This document shows positions 34,593 to 42,860 of a stretch of DNA of 64,000 nucleotides, one piece after another. Each line of letters opens with the position of its first letter. Within the stretch, counting starts at the first letter, position 1. The notes below the pieces were generated by a model. It saw only the letters and a program-made list of their open reading frames with translations, made no database searches and was not told the origin of the DNA. Source of the DNA: Planctomycetota bacterium (GTDB lineage Bacteria; Planctomycetota; UBA1135; GCA-002686595); assembly GCA_029259635.1 (NCBI GenBank), contig JAJDEU010000062.1, positions 62,001-126,000 of the forward strand, read 5' to 3'. A program made the position numbers and the translations under genes.

Positions 34593-34913
34593 CTAGTCCT
34601 CAACAAAAGCCTTCAGTCGTCCGATGGCGTCGTCCCATTGCGCCGAGATCTCATCCAGTCGCGCTCGCACTTCGTTGAGACCGCCGGGCAAGAGCTGCCA
34701 GCGAGTTTCTCGACCCACGCGATTCGGTTGAACGAGTCCTGCGCCTTCGAGGATTCGCAAATGCTTGGAGACGGCTTGGCGTGTGATGCCGGTACCTTCG
34801 GTCAAGCCCACGATCGAAGCGGGGCCGGTGTCGCACATGCGCGATACCAATCGGAGTCGCGTCTCATCGCCGAGTGCCGCGAAGACCGCGGCGTTGGCAG
34901 GTGAAGCGGCCAT
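34593..34913 (-). CDS. ArsR-family winged-helix regulator
   Basis: This 106-residue ArsR/SmtB-type repressor reads NAAVFAALGDETRLRLVSRM, then GLTEGTGITRQAVSKHLRIL (recognition helix) and LVQPNRVGRETRWQLLPGG (wing). No metal-binding cysteines of the ArsR or CadC type are present; the single Cys is in RMCDTG. The ATG at 34913 is 1 nt after the stop of the SRPBCC gene, so both are on one transcript. ArsR-SRPBCC pairs are common and the SRPBCC protein may bind the inducing ligand. Confidence 0.9.
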   Translation of the reverse strand: MAASPANAAVFAALGDETRLRLVSRMCDTGPASIVGLTEGTGITRQAVSKHLRILEGAGLVQPNRVGRETRWQLLPGGLNEVRARLDEISAQWDDAIGRLKAFVED

Positions 34914-34914
34914 C

Positions 34915-35358
34915 TTATTGGTCGGTCGAAAGGTGGCTCTCGATGTTGGCGACTTGTTGTGTCCAGCCGCCTTCGTTGCGACGGAAGGCCTCATCGCGTT
35001 CGCCGATGGGAAGCTTGTCGAAGCCGGATTCGACGATGGTCAGTTGGGTGGCCTCGCCGACGGCTTTCAGGGTGAAATCGACCGTGGTCCTCAACTCGTT
35101 ATCACTCACCGTCGGATTCCAGTGATAGCGGAAGAGCTTTTCGGGATCCATGCGGTCGATCTCCATGAAGAAGGCCATCTTCTCGCAGCCGGCCGAGGTG
35201 ACCTTCCCGGTCAGCCGCTCGCCAACCCGGAACGGACCGTCGAGGAGCACGCCGAACCAGGTGCCGAATTCGGTCGAGTCGGAGAGCGCTCGCCAGACGC
35301 GGGCGGGGGAAGCTTGAAGAAGGACTTGTTTCTCGATGCGGTCGGTGACGGTGGTCAT
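34915..35358 (-). CDS. SRPBCC (AHSA1/START-like) ligand-binding protein
   Basis: This 147-residue Aha1/START-domain protein reads IEKQVLLQASPARVWRALSD, STEFGTWFG, MAFFMEIDRMDPEKLFRYHW and TQLTIVESGFDKLP. A clear ribosome-binding site (CAGGAG, 8 nt before the ATG at 35358) fixes the start; the frame is open further to 35406. The fold forms a deep hydrophobic cavity for a small ligand. It is the first gene of a two-gene unit with the ArsR repressor. Confidence 0.9.
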   Translation of the reverse strand: MTTVTDRIEKQVLLQASPARVWRALSDSTEFGTWFGVLLDGPFRVGERLTGKVTSAGCEKMAFFMEIDRMDPEKLFRYHWNPTVSDNELRTTVDFTLKAVGEATQLTIVESGFDKLPIGERDEAFRRNEGGWTQQVANIESHLSTDQ

Positions 35359-35472
35359 GGGGGGACTCCTGTTTGAGGGGGGATGGTGAGTTGCGGACAT
35401 GAGCAACCATCTAGTTGCACATTAGCCGGTTTTTCCTGTACCCGCAACTCTAAGGTTGCGTAAATTTTGAGG

Positions 35473-35738
35473 GATACGGAGTCAGGCTCCCATCGCAACC
35501 TCAACCGTTGATGAGTACCGCACAAATCGCAATCTCGGTGTCCGTTGTCTCGCAGGCCAGGCTCGACGACTGATGAGAGATTCGCCCGACACTTGGCATC
35601 AGGTCATCGATCGCGGAACTACGGAGCGGAAGTCGTACGCAAGCGGTGCTTTGTCGCTCTCGAAACAGCGAGCAACAAGACAAGCTTGTGCGGTACTCAT
35701 CAACGGTTGAGGTTGCGACGGGAGCCTGGCTCCGTATC
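35473..35738. repeat. 266-bp REPIN-like element, copy 2 (most symmetric)
   Basis: The two outer 53-nt arms are inverted copies with only two differences (T/C and A/G), both of which would be G-U pairs in RNA. It is the only full copy that lies in a divergent promoter region, between SRPBCC and MarR, rather than directly after a stop codon. Confidence 0.93.
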
Positions 35739-35788
35739 GCCGGAAAATCCGACATAGGCACTTGCCTCTGGCGAGGGAGGAAGTAAGG

Positions 35789-35801
35789 TTAGAAGTCCTA
35801 A
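35789..35801 (+). promoter_or_regulatory. TTAGAAGTCCTAA operator before MarR gene
   Basis: This palindromic 13-mer lies 4 nt upstream of the MarR start codon. Its reverse complement, TTAGGACTTCTAA, matches the site at 36521-36533 (TTAGGACTACTAA) at 12 of 13 positions. A probable MarR operator and autoregulatory site. Confidence 0.7.
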
Positions 35802-35805
35802 GCAT

Positions 35806-36453
35806 ATGGCTGCCCCCAATAAAAACACGTCCGATGAGATTGCCACCGCCTTGGCCAAAATCGGCCTGGCGCTGAAGAGTCAGGGACAACGCACGGCAGA
35901 TGAACATGGGCTGAGCCCGTTGCAGGTGCAGATCCTTGCGGTTATTCATGGTATGCCGAGTCCACCGCGGCTGAGCGCATTGGCCGACGAGCTGGCGATT
36001 AAGCGAGCCACGGCGAGCGTGGCGGTGAGCACCTTGGAAGAGAAGGGCATGCTTCGCCGGCGGGCTGATCCGGAGGATGGGCGCGCGAGTTTGCTCTGCC
36101 TGACCGCGAAGGGTTCACGAAGGGCGAGCTCGTTTGATGCTTGGCAGGACTTGATGGGGGATGTCGTCGGCGATCTCTCGACGAAAGAGCGCAGCGGCTT
36201 CCTGGTCGTCTTGATCAAGATGATCCGCTCTCTTCAGTTGCGTGGCAAAATCCCGATCGCGCGCATGTGCGTGAGCTGTAAGCACTTTCGGCCCAATGTT
36301 CATTCTGGGCGAACGGCTCCTCACCACTGTGCTTTTGTCGATGCGCCGCTGCCTATTTCTGAGCTGCGCATCGATTGCATGGAGCATGAGCTCGAGTCTT
36401 CTGCAGCGCAGCTACAACGCCACTGGAAGGCCTTTCTCGCTTCGGTCAACTGA
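35806..36453 (+). CDS. MarR-family regulator with C-terminal cysteine cluster
   Basis: Residues about 10-140 are a MarR winged helix: LSPLQVQILAVIHGM, LSALADELAIKRATASVAVS (recognition helix) and the wing RRADPEDGRASLLCLTAKG. Beyond the usual MarR length there is a tail with four cysteines and histidines: CVSCKHFRPNVHSG, PHHCAFVDAPL and LRIDCMEHE. The regular spacing suggests a metal or iron-sulphur site, so the regulator may sense redox state or metal. A 13-bp operator sits 4 nt upstream of the start codon, and a near-identical site is in front of the next gene, which is therefore a likely target. Confidence 0.88.
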   Translation: MAAPNKNTSDEIATALAKIGLALKSQGQRTADEHGLSPLQVQILAVIHGMPSPPRLSALADELAIKRATASVAVSTLEEKGMLRRRADPEDGRASLLCLTAKGSRRASSFDAWQDLMGDVVGDLSTKERSGFLVVLIKMIRSLQLRGKIPIARMCVSCKHFRPNVHSGRTAPHHCAFVDAPLPISELRIDCMEHELESSAAQLQRHWKAFLASVN

Positions 36454-36520
36454 GGCGCTCCGCCTCCGTTCTTCTCACGCGGTTCGAAAATGCGGCCGCG
36501 TTTCTTTTTGACACCTATAG

Positions 36521-36533
36521 TTAGGACTACTAA
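36521..36533 (+). promoter_or_regulatory. TTAGGACTACTAA operator before lipoprotein gene
   Basis: The palindrome TTAG...CTAA lies 2 nt upstream of the ATG. A TTGACA -35-like hexamer at 36508-36513 is placed upstream. The site leaves no room for a ribosome-binding site, so the message may be leaderless or the operator may overlap the translation start region. Confidence 0.65.
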
Positions 36534-36535
36534 TC

Positions 36536-37285
36536 ATGCAGAGATTTATTCAACACTCACTCGCCGTCACCATGCTCTCTCTCGTGGCTTGCGGCCTTTC
36601 GGGCTTTGCCGGTCAGCAGGACGCTCGCCCGGAGATCACACCCGTACCCAAATCCGCAAACCTCGAACTTGTGGGGGCCAAGGTCAGCAGGCGCGAGGAC
36701 ATCGGGTCGCTCGTTTTCGAGATGAAGGTTAAGGGACGGGCCGGCATGACGGTGCCCAAGGCCAAAGGGGGGATGAACGGTGCGCCCGTCTTGGCTCATG
36801 TCTTTCCCACCACGCTCGCTCCAACCGACGTGGGCTTTGGCAAGGTTGACGGGATCGTGGCTTTGGCTGTCACGAGTCATCCCGACTTCGATGACACTCC
36901 GCTTTGGGATGAAAACGGCGACCGAGATCTTGGCAATGACGGCGTGGTCTACCACCCGCACTGGGTGGTTTTGGTTCCCGACGAGCGCGTCCCCGGCGGG
37001 CTATCGGTTCGCGAGATCGCCGAGAACGAAGACGCAACGCTGCCGCCCACTAATCCCGGAATGCCGATGTACATGGACTCGCCGGGCTTCAACGTCGTTC
37101 TTGATGGCGACACGTTGCGCGTGATCGTTCCCACTTGGCGTGTGTCGGGGAACATCGACTTCAAGTTCGATGCGGTGACGGCTTACATGCAGGTCATGCC
37201 CCATGACGGGCTGCCGCTGCTCGGCGTCTACGAGGTCTATCAGGTTCTTTCCGGCGACTTAAGCCTTCCGTATCAAGTCGATTGA
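36536..37285 (+). CDS. Exported protein of unknown function, likely MarR target
   Basis: This 249-residue protein has an N-terminal export signal; MLSLVACG gives a possible lipobox (LVAC, Cys19). The mature part is beta-rich with conserved-looking blocks such as DTPLWDENGDRDLGNDGVVY, HPHWVVLVPDERVPGGL and DALTAYMQVMPH-like segments. There is no catalytic motif I recognise. It starts 83 nt after the MarR gene on the same strand and carries a near-identical operator, so it is probably under direct MarR control and may also be co-transcribed. It ends 4 nt before a 266-bp element. Confidence 0.72.
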   Translation: MQRFIQHSLAVTMLSLVACGLSGFAGQQDARPEITPVPKSANLELVGAKVSRREDIGSLVFEMKVKGRAGMTVPKAKGGMNGAPVLAHVFPTTLAPTDVGFGKVDGIVALAVTSHPDFDDTPLWDENGDRDLGNDGVVYHPHWVVLVPDERVPGGLSVREIAENEDATLPPTNPGMPMYMDSPGFNVVLDGDTLRVIVPTWRVSGNIDFKFDAVTAYMQVMPHDGLPLLGVYEVYQVLSGDLSLPYQVD

Positions 37286-37289
37286 TCAG

Positions 37290-37555
37290 GATACAGAGTC
37301 AGGCTCCACTCCAAACCTAAACCGTGAATGAGTACCGCACAAACCTCAATCCCTGTGTCCGTCGTCTCGGAGGCCAGGCTCGACAACTTATGGGAGTTTC
37401 GACCGGCACTTGGCATCAGGTCATCAATCGCGGAACGGCGGAGCAAAAGTCGTACGCAAGCCATGCTTTGTCGCTCTTGAAATTGCGGGCAGTAAGAAAA
37501 GCTTGTGCGGTACTCATCAACGGGTGAGGTTGCGGCGGGAGCCTGACTCCGTATC
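37290..37555. repeat. 266-bp REPIN-like element, copy 3
   Basis: The left terminus GATACAGAGTCAGGCTCC has one change from consensus; the right is GGAGCCTGACTCCGTATC. It has the same orientation and exact length as the copies at 29313, 35473 and 41279. It starts 4 nt after the preceding stop codon. Confidence 0.92.
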
Positions 37556-37679
37556 GCCTACGCCCTCCTCCGAACCGGCGGGGTACTTACGACTAATTGC
37601 TCCCATCTCTGGCGGAGCGGATGCTGATGGACTGGGTCGGATCTTAACGACTCCAATCCGCCGCTAAAGAAAGAGTGCA

Positions 37680-38792
37680 ATGAGAGGACAACTTGAGGGA
37701 GCCCCCGACCTAGACAGGCTCAAGTCCGAGCGATTTGAGAGCCTGCGTTGGTTGGTGGGGGACACGCCTCTGATCGCTCTCCACTTTAAGATCCAGTCGC
37801 GCGCGATCACGATCTACGCCAAGAACGAGGTTTCGAATTTCACCGGCAGCATCAAGGATCGCATGGCGCTGCACATGCTCGATGAGGCTTACTTAGAGCG
37901 GGCGATTGAGCCGGATCACTGCATCGTTGAGGCGACCAGCGGCAATACCGGAATCTCCTTCGCTGCGATCGGTCGTGCGCTGGGCCACTCGGTTCGAATC
38001 TTCATGCCGGACTGGATGAGTCAGGAGCGCGTTCAACTGATCGAAGCCTTTGGCGCCGAGATCGTTCCGGTCTCGAAGGACCAGGGCGGCTTCGTGGGCA
38101 GCATCCGACTTGCCGACGAATATGCTGCGACGAACGAAGGCGTCTTTCGCCCACAGCAGTTCGCAAGCGACGCCAACATCGCCGCTCACTACAGCTCCAC
38201 GGGACCCGAGTTGATCGCGCAGCTTGGACGATTGCGTCGCAGACCAACGGCCTTCGTAGCCGGCGTGGGTACCGGCGGCACGGTGATGGGAGTGGGGCGT
38301 TCCCTCCGCGAGACGTTCGGCGAGAACATCGCGATCCACCCGCTCGAGCCTGCCAACTCTCCGACTCTTCGAACCGGCAAGAAGGCTGGGCACCACCGCA
38401 TTCAGGGCATCTCGGATGAGTTCATCCCGGATCTTTTAAAACTCGATGGCTTGGACGAAATCGTCGACGTTTGGGACGGCGACGCGATCTGCATGGCGCA
38501 ACGCCTGGCGAGTGACCTGGGGCTGGCCGTCGGCATCAGCTCGGGAGCGAACGTGATCGGCGCGCTAAAGCTCGCCCTCGAAGGGGGAGAAGACGCCGTT
38601 GTCGCGACCGTGCTCCCCGACTCCAACAAGAAGTACCTCTCCACCGATCTCTGCAAACACGAGCCGATGCGGGAGGACTACCTGACGAACGAGATCGAGT
38701 TGCTGGGTTTCGATATCGTGCCGCGATTGGGGACGGGCTATCAGGGTGATACGAAGTCGCCGACTGGCGGCGGCTCATCAGCCCTTGACTAA
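37680..38792 (+). CDS. Cysteine-synthase-family PLP enzyme
   Basis: This 370-residue fold-type II PLP enzyme has the cofactor lysine in TGSIKDRMALHML, the substrate/phosphate loop EATSGNTGISFA, the phosphate-binding GVGTGGTVMGVG and the C-terminal serine in GISSGANVIGAL, with VLPDSNKKYLSTDL near the end. This is the pattern of O-acetylserine sulfhydrylases and cystathionine beta-synthase-type lyases, which form cysteine or cystathionine from activated serine. The sequence does not separate these. No sulphur-assimilation gene is adjacent. The stop overlaps that of the convergent sigma-factor gene by 4 nt. Confidence 0.92.
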   Translation: MRGQLEGAPDLDRLKSERFESLRWLVGDTPLIALHFKIQSRAITIYAKNEVSNFTGSIKDRMALHMLDEAYLERAIEPDHCIVEATSGNTGISFAAIGRALGHSVRIFMPDWMSQERVQLIEAFGAEIVPVSKDQGGFVGSIRLADEYAATNEGVFRPQQFASDANIAAHYSSTGPELIAQLGRLRRRPTAFVAGVGTGGTVMGVGRSLRETFGENIAIHPLEPANSPTLRTGKKAGHHRIQGISDEFIPDLLKLDGLDEIVDVWDGDAICMAQRLASDLGLAVGISSGANVIGALKLALEGGEDAVVATVLPDSNKKYLSTDLCKHEPMREDYLTNEIELLGFDIVPRLGTGYQGDTKSPTGGGSSALD

Positions 38793-41218
38793 TGGGGCCT
38801 TCTCACAGATGACTCCGTATCAATCACGCCTAAATTAATATCCTTCGAGCCCCCTTCGATTTCGTAGTCGACGAAACTTTCGAGCCCACTTCGGACTCTC
38901 AATACGAGCAGCCGTGAAGGTAGGCCTGCCATGGTGAGCGGCACCTCTACCGTCGCCACAACGACGGCAATCGGGGCTCCGTCTTCGCGATCCAATTCGG
39001 AGCGTGTGTACAGAGCCGCTTCGTAGATTCCGTTGGCTCTTCCACCTTTGGGCGCAACGAGCTTAAAAGTCAGTTTCCTTCCGCTTGCCAATCGGATGTC
39101 GTGCCGCGTCGTCTCTCCGGAATTCATTTCGAGCGTCTCGCGCGCCGTCGAATTGAGCGCGAAGCCGCCGTGTTCTGGTTTCGCAAACCGTTCTGTCCAA
39201 ATCGAGACACGCTGAGCGGGTACGTTCTCGAAAACATAAGCGCCCTGCTCATCACTGATCACGGCTTCGCTCCAAAAGCCGGCGTTCATCAGGAGTGAAC
39301 TTGTTCCACCGACCCTCGCAACGACCTTCGCACCGAATATGGGATTCCCGCGTTCGTCGAGTACAAGTCCGTGTAATTGTGCGCTGGCTTGCATCACGAT
39401 CTCGAGCCCTTCCCAGACCCCACCGCACTCGCTTCGGTCGACAATGCGTGGAGCAAAGCCCTCTGCACTGACGATGATCCCGGTGAGTGGCGCGCCCGAG
39501 AGCGAGGTGTGCCGAAAACGACCCGCTTGATCGGATTGAATCACGGATTCAGCTGGGTTTTGGAATCCGCTCGGGGCTTTACCGGTCGAGATCGGAGCAA
39601 TCTCTGCCGTGGCGACGGGTTGACCATTCCCGTCAATAACGCGTCCCGATAATCCGCCGCGACTTCGATTGAGCACGATCGCTGCTTCCGTCGTGACGTC
39701 GTCGTCGCGGTCTAGCTCAATTAAAACTCCGCCACGCATAAAGCCGGGCGCGTCGACTGCAGTGTTGATCATCAGATCGAACTGAACCGGCAGCTCCAGG
39801 GTAAAGGTGGCGTGCCCACCCGGAACGTAGTCCAGCTTGCGATTCAGTTCTTGAGGTTCGGGAAGTCGCATGAGACCGGCGACTCCGTTTTGTTTGGATT
39901 CCAATCGAGCCGGCGGATTGACCGACCAGGCCAGGCCATAACGCAGCTCTTCGATGAGCGCCCCGTCGGAGCCACTCACAAAACATCGAACTTGTGCGGT
40001 ACGCGTTTGGACGCGTAGCCGCAGTTCAACGATTCCTGTATCTGGTACATGGGCTTGGCCTCGAAAGAGACCAAACTCGTGCGGCGCGTCCATTGCGAAC
40101 CACTTTCGCTCTCGCGGAGCGGGCAGATGAACGTTCGCCGCTATCGACATTTTGCTGGATGGGGGAATGTCGAATTCGAAGCGTCCCTCGGAGTCGCATT
40201 GGGTCGTCGCGAGCAAAGTTTCCGTTCCCCCTGCTGCGGACGAATCGCCCGAATCCTTGGTCTCGTACAACCAAACGGTGGATTCCGTCGCTCGTGTGAA
40301 GTCCAAAGGAGCCCCGTTCACCTCGGGGAGAATGACGCGGCCGCGAATGCTCGTTGCGGGCGAGTGAGCGACGGCCACCTGCGGGGGAATTTCTGTTCGC
40401 CGATCGATTCTGACCGGCTCGCTAATCAATCCCACCGTAGAAATTATGTCGCCTTCGCGATCCCCTCCTTCCGAACTGTCGGTGAGCAGCGGGCTCGTGT
40501 TCGACGCAATCGCTTGCCCATTCGGCGCTTGGATGTAGTACGCCACACTTAGCAGCGCGAATCCGATCAGTGCAGCTGCGACAGCCTTTGCGGAGAAGAG
40601 CCAAGTTGCCGCCTGCGTGGCGGGCGCTGCGGAGTTGGCCACCGGCAAGAGCACAGTCATCCACGCCTTAGAGTCCTGTTCACCTCCGCGGGACTCCAGC
40701 GAGGCTCGAATCGAAGCACGAGCCGCAGACAACTTCGAACGAACCGTTCCAGCCGGAATACCGAGCTGCTTGGCGATCTCGATTGGTGCGACATTCTTGA
40801 AGTATCGCAGCAAAACCGCTTCGCGTTGGGGCTCTTCCAGTTCGAGAACGAGCTGCAACAACACCGAGAAGGACTCCGCTTCGTGAGCCAACTCTTCTGC
40901 CGCAGGATAGCTAGTCGTCGCCGCTGAATCGACGATCGAATCCTCCCTGCTCCGTCTCCGCGCTTGGCCTCGTTTGAGGTTGAGTGCCAAGTTCCGCAGC
41001 ACGGCCGACAGCCACGGACGCAGCGGTCGATCGGCACTGGGAGGCCGACGCAGGAACGCGAGCCAAGTGTCTTGCGCGACATCCTCGGCGGTTGCGGAAT
41101 CGGAGAGCAACTCACGAGCAAAATTTCGGAGCCATTCCTGATGGCGCGCAATTTCCAGTTCGGAGAAGGAGTCGAGGGTATTCACAGCGGGGTTGGCGTC
41201 GGTCATATCATCCTTCAC
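38789..41218 (-). CDS. Sigma-70 ECF-type factor fused to TM and carboxypeptidase-regulatory-like repeats
   Basis: Residues about 15-175 hold a complete ECF sigma factor: region 2 (NFARELLSDSATAEDVAQDT, WLAFLRRPP, RPWLSAVLRNLALNLKRG) and region 4 (LEEPQREAVLLRYFKNVAPI, then IAKQLGIPAGTVRSKLSAAR). A single membrane helix (LFSAKAVAAALIGFALLSVA) follows, and then about 550 residues of exported beta repeats (GRVILPEVNGAPLD, SGRVIDGNGQPVATAEIAP, LHGLVLDERGNPIFGAKVVA). No anti-sigma gene is adjacent. A membrane-tethered sigma factor that senses outside signals is the natural reading. The start is GTG at 41218 or the ATG 12 nt further in. The last 10 residues (DTESSVRRPH) are encoded by a half-element. 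Confidence 0.88.
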   Translation of the reverse strand: MKDDMTDANPAVNTLDSFSELEIARHQEWLRNFARELLSDSATAEDVAQDTWLAFLRRPPSADRPLRPWLSAVLRNLALNLKRGQARRRSREDSIVDSAATTSYPAAEELAHEAESFSVLLQLVLELEEPQREAVLLRYFKNVAPIEIAKQLGIPAGTVRSKLSAARASIRASLESRGGEQDSKAWMTVLLPVANSAAPATQAATWLFSAKAVAAALIGFALLSVAYYIQAPNGQAIASNTSPLLTDSSEGGDREGDIISTVGLISEPVRIDRRTEIPPQVAVAHSPATSIRGRVILPEVNGAPLDFTRATESTVWLYETKDSGDSSAAGGTETLLATTQCDSEGRFEFDIPPSSKMSIAANVHLPAPRERKWFAMDAPHEFGLFRGQAHVPDTGIVELRLRVQTRTAQVRCFVSGSDGALIEELRYGLAWSVNPPARLESKQNGVAGLMRLPEPQELNRKLDYVPGGHATFTLELPVQFDLMINTAVDAPGFMRGGVLIELDRDDDVTTEAAIVLNRSRGGLSGRVIDGNGQPVATAEIAPISTGKAPSGFQNPAESVIQSDQAGRFRHTSLSGAPLTGIIVSAEGFAPRIVDRSECGGVWEGLEIVMQASAQLHGLVLDERGNPIFGAKVVARVGGTSSLLMNAGFWSEAVISDEQGAYVFENVPAQRVSIWTERFAKPEHGGFALNSTARETLEMNSGETTRHDIRLASGRKLTFKLVAPKGGRANGIYEAALYTRSELDREDGAPIAVVVATVEVPLTMAGLPSRLLVLRVRSGLESFVDYEIEGGSKDINLGVIDTESSVRRPH
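38796..38821. repeat. 26-bp half-element inside the sigma-factor 3' end
   Basis: It is the reverse complement, with one mismatch, of 32795-32820, ending GACTCCGTATC. It overlaps the last codons of the sigma-factor gene, four bases beyond the stop of the convergent cysteine-synthase-like gene. Confidence 0.6.
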
Positions 41219-41278
41219 TCACCGCGGAAGGGGGTTCCGTTCGGATGAATTCGAAAAAGGAGGATAGGGAGCCAGGAG

Positions 41279-41544
41279 GATACGGAGCCAGGCTCCACTC
41301 CAAACCTCAGCCGTGAACTGGTACCGCACAAACAGCAATCTCCGTGTCCGTCGCCTCGCAGGCCAGGCTCGACATCTGATAAGAGATTTACCTGATACTT
41401 GGCATCAGGTCATCAATCGCGGAACTGCGGAGTAGAAGTCGTGCGCAAGCCATTCTTTGGCGCTCTTGAAATGGCGAGGTTCAAGAAAAGCTTGTGCGGT
41501 ACTCATCAACGGTTGAGGTCGCGATGGGAGCCTGACTCTGTATC
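41279..41544. repeat. 266-bp REPIN-like element, copy 4
   Basis: This is full length. Immediately to the left a 14-bp near-copy of the terminus (GATAGGGAGCCAGG, 41263-41276) forms a tandem end. The right end provides two bases of the TGA stop of the CHAT fragment. It lies 60 nt upstream of the sigma-factor start, so it may sit within or near its promoter. Confidence 0.92.
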
Positions 41545-41866
41545 AGCGCCAATCGCCACTCAGCACGAACGCACCCCAGGTGTGCGGCCGGCCGTCGCCG
41601 TTGTGAGTGCGGCGGTTCTCGCGCAGCATCCACAGTTGTGCGTCACGAAGCGCCTCGAGCTTGCCCATCTTGTTGCGCAACAAGTTCTCGTAGAAGCGCA
41701 CCATCAGGTTCTTCGTTTCGTCGTCGGGCACCTTCCACAAGCTCGTCACTACCGTCTTCGCGCCCGGGCGTAGAAGTGTGGTGCGAAAGCCGCTCATGCC
41801 TTCGCCTGACTTGGAGCGACCGAGTCCGGTCTCGCAGGCGGAGAGCGTCACCTGAGCAGGTATCAA
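41543..41866 (-). pseudogene. C-terminal remnant of a CHAT-domain protease gene
   Basis: The 107 codons encode only the end of a caspase-like CHAT domain: VTLSACETGLGRSKSGEGMS (catalytic Cys in SACETG), LRPGAKTVVTSLWKVPDDET, ALRDAQLWML and WGAFVLSGDWR. The His half of the dyad and the usual N-terminal TPR region are missing. Upstream of 41866 the sequence turns into an unrelated AT-richer region that leads into the DprA/phosphoribosyltransferase genes, so the gene was cut at the edge of an inserted island. Confidence 0.85.
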
Positions 41867-42029
41867 GAGTGGATATTTTTTCGAGCACGAATTTCCTGAG
41901 AATCTTGCGGAGTGGATGTTGATTCGCCCATATTCATAATGGGAGTACTCTGGCGTGAACTACCCTCGAAGCGCCACTGTTTAGTCCGATGCATTGTCGC
42001 CAACACCGCGCTCTGCACGAGAGTTATCG

Positions 42030-42860
42030 ATGACGCGTGCCTCTTCAACCTCGACTTACTGGCTCGAGGCCTTGGAACTCATCTGTCTTGTTCGTTGGCC
42101 AGTTTCTGCGGCCAGGGGCAAAATCGAGATTGTTGCTACTACGCGGGAACTGGGCGACAATGGGCGCGTGGACACCTATCGCTGGAAAACACCCGAGGAC
42201 CTTCTTGGTCCGCTCGATGAAGTTGAACGCAAGCATGCCCCCGAGAAACTTTGGGTTGCTGGCGATGAGGTTCTGCTGACGCACGGCGCTCGCGTATCCA
42301 TCGTCGGTTCACGCAAGGCGTCAGAGCTCGGGCTGAAGCGAGCAGCAAAGCTAGCGCACCTTCTGGTCCAATGTGGCGTGACAGTGGTCAGTGGACTCGC
42401 AGAAGGCATCGATGGGGCCGCTCATACGCAAGCGCTTCGAAGCGGAGGCCACACGGTTGCAGTCCTTGGAACGCCGCTCGACAAGACGTTCCCGGCAATG
42501 CATCGCGACCTGCAGGCCGAGATTATCCGCAATCACCTCGCGGTCTCTCAGTTTGCACCTGGTAGCTCCACAACAAGAGCCAGCTTCCCAATGCGCAATC
42601 GAACGATGGCGCTTGTCTCAGACGCGACCGTCATCATCGAAGCCGGAGCTAAGAGCGGCACTATCCATCAGGGATGGGAAGCACTGCGGCTAGGCCGTGC
42701 GCTATACATTCTTGAGTCACTGACGCGATGCGGATTCGAGTGGGTGGACAAGCTCCGAGACCACGGCGCTCATGTGCTCTCCGATGGGAACCGCGAAGTG
42801 TTCATGGATAGCCTTCCGGAGGAGAGTCGTATTGAGCGGTTCGCGCAATCTCCCTTCTGA
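42030..42860 (+). CDS. DprA/Smf-like SLOG-fold protein
   Basis: The core is a DprA-type Rossmann (SLOG) domain: VSIVGSRKASELGLKRAAKL, VVSGLAEGIDGAAHTQALR, TVAVLGTPLDKTFPAMHRDL and VIIEAGAKSGTIHQGWEAL. These are the DprA signature blocks (GSR, SGxAxGID, E-A-G-xSGT). The N-terminal about 85 residues differ from chromosomal DprA, and the C-terminal winged helix of canonical DprA is absent. DprA homologues load RecA on single-stranded DNA in transformation, but this one is followed by two phosphoribosyltransferase genes, with the next gene overlapping by 29 nt. That arrangement recalls the ShosA component of ShosTA defence systems. The ATG at 42030 is preferred over 41994. Confidence 0.82.
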   Translation: MTRASSTSTYWLEALELICLVRWPVSAARGKIEIVATTRELGDNGRVDTYRWKTPEDLLGPLDEVERKHAPEKLWVAGDEVLLTHGARVSIVGSRKASELGLKRAAKLAHLLVQCGVTVVSGLAEGIDGAAHTQALRSGGHTVAVLGTPLDKTFPAMHRDLQAEIIRNHLAVSQFAPGSSTTRASFPMRNRTMALVSDATVIIEAGAKSGTIHQGWEALRLGRALYILESLTRCGFEWVDKLRDHGAHVLSDGNREVFMDSLPEESRIERFAQSPF

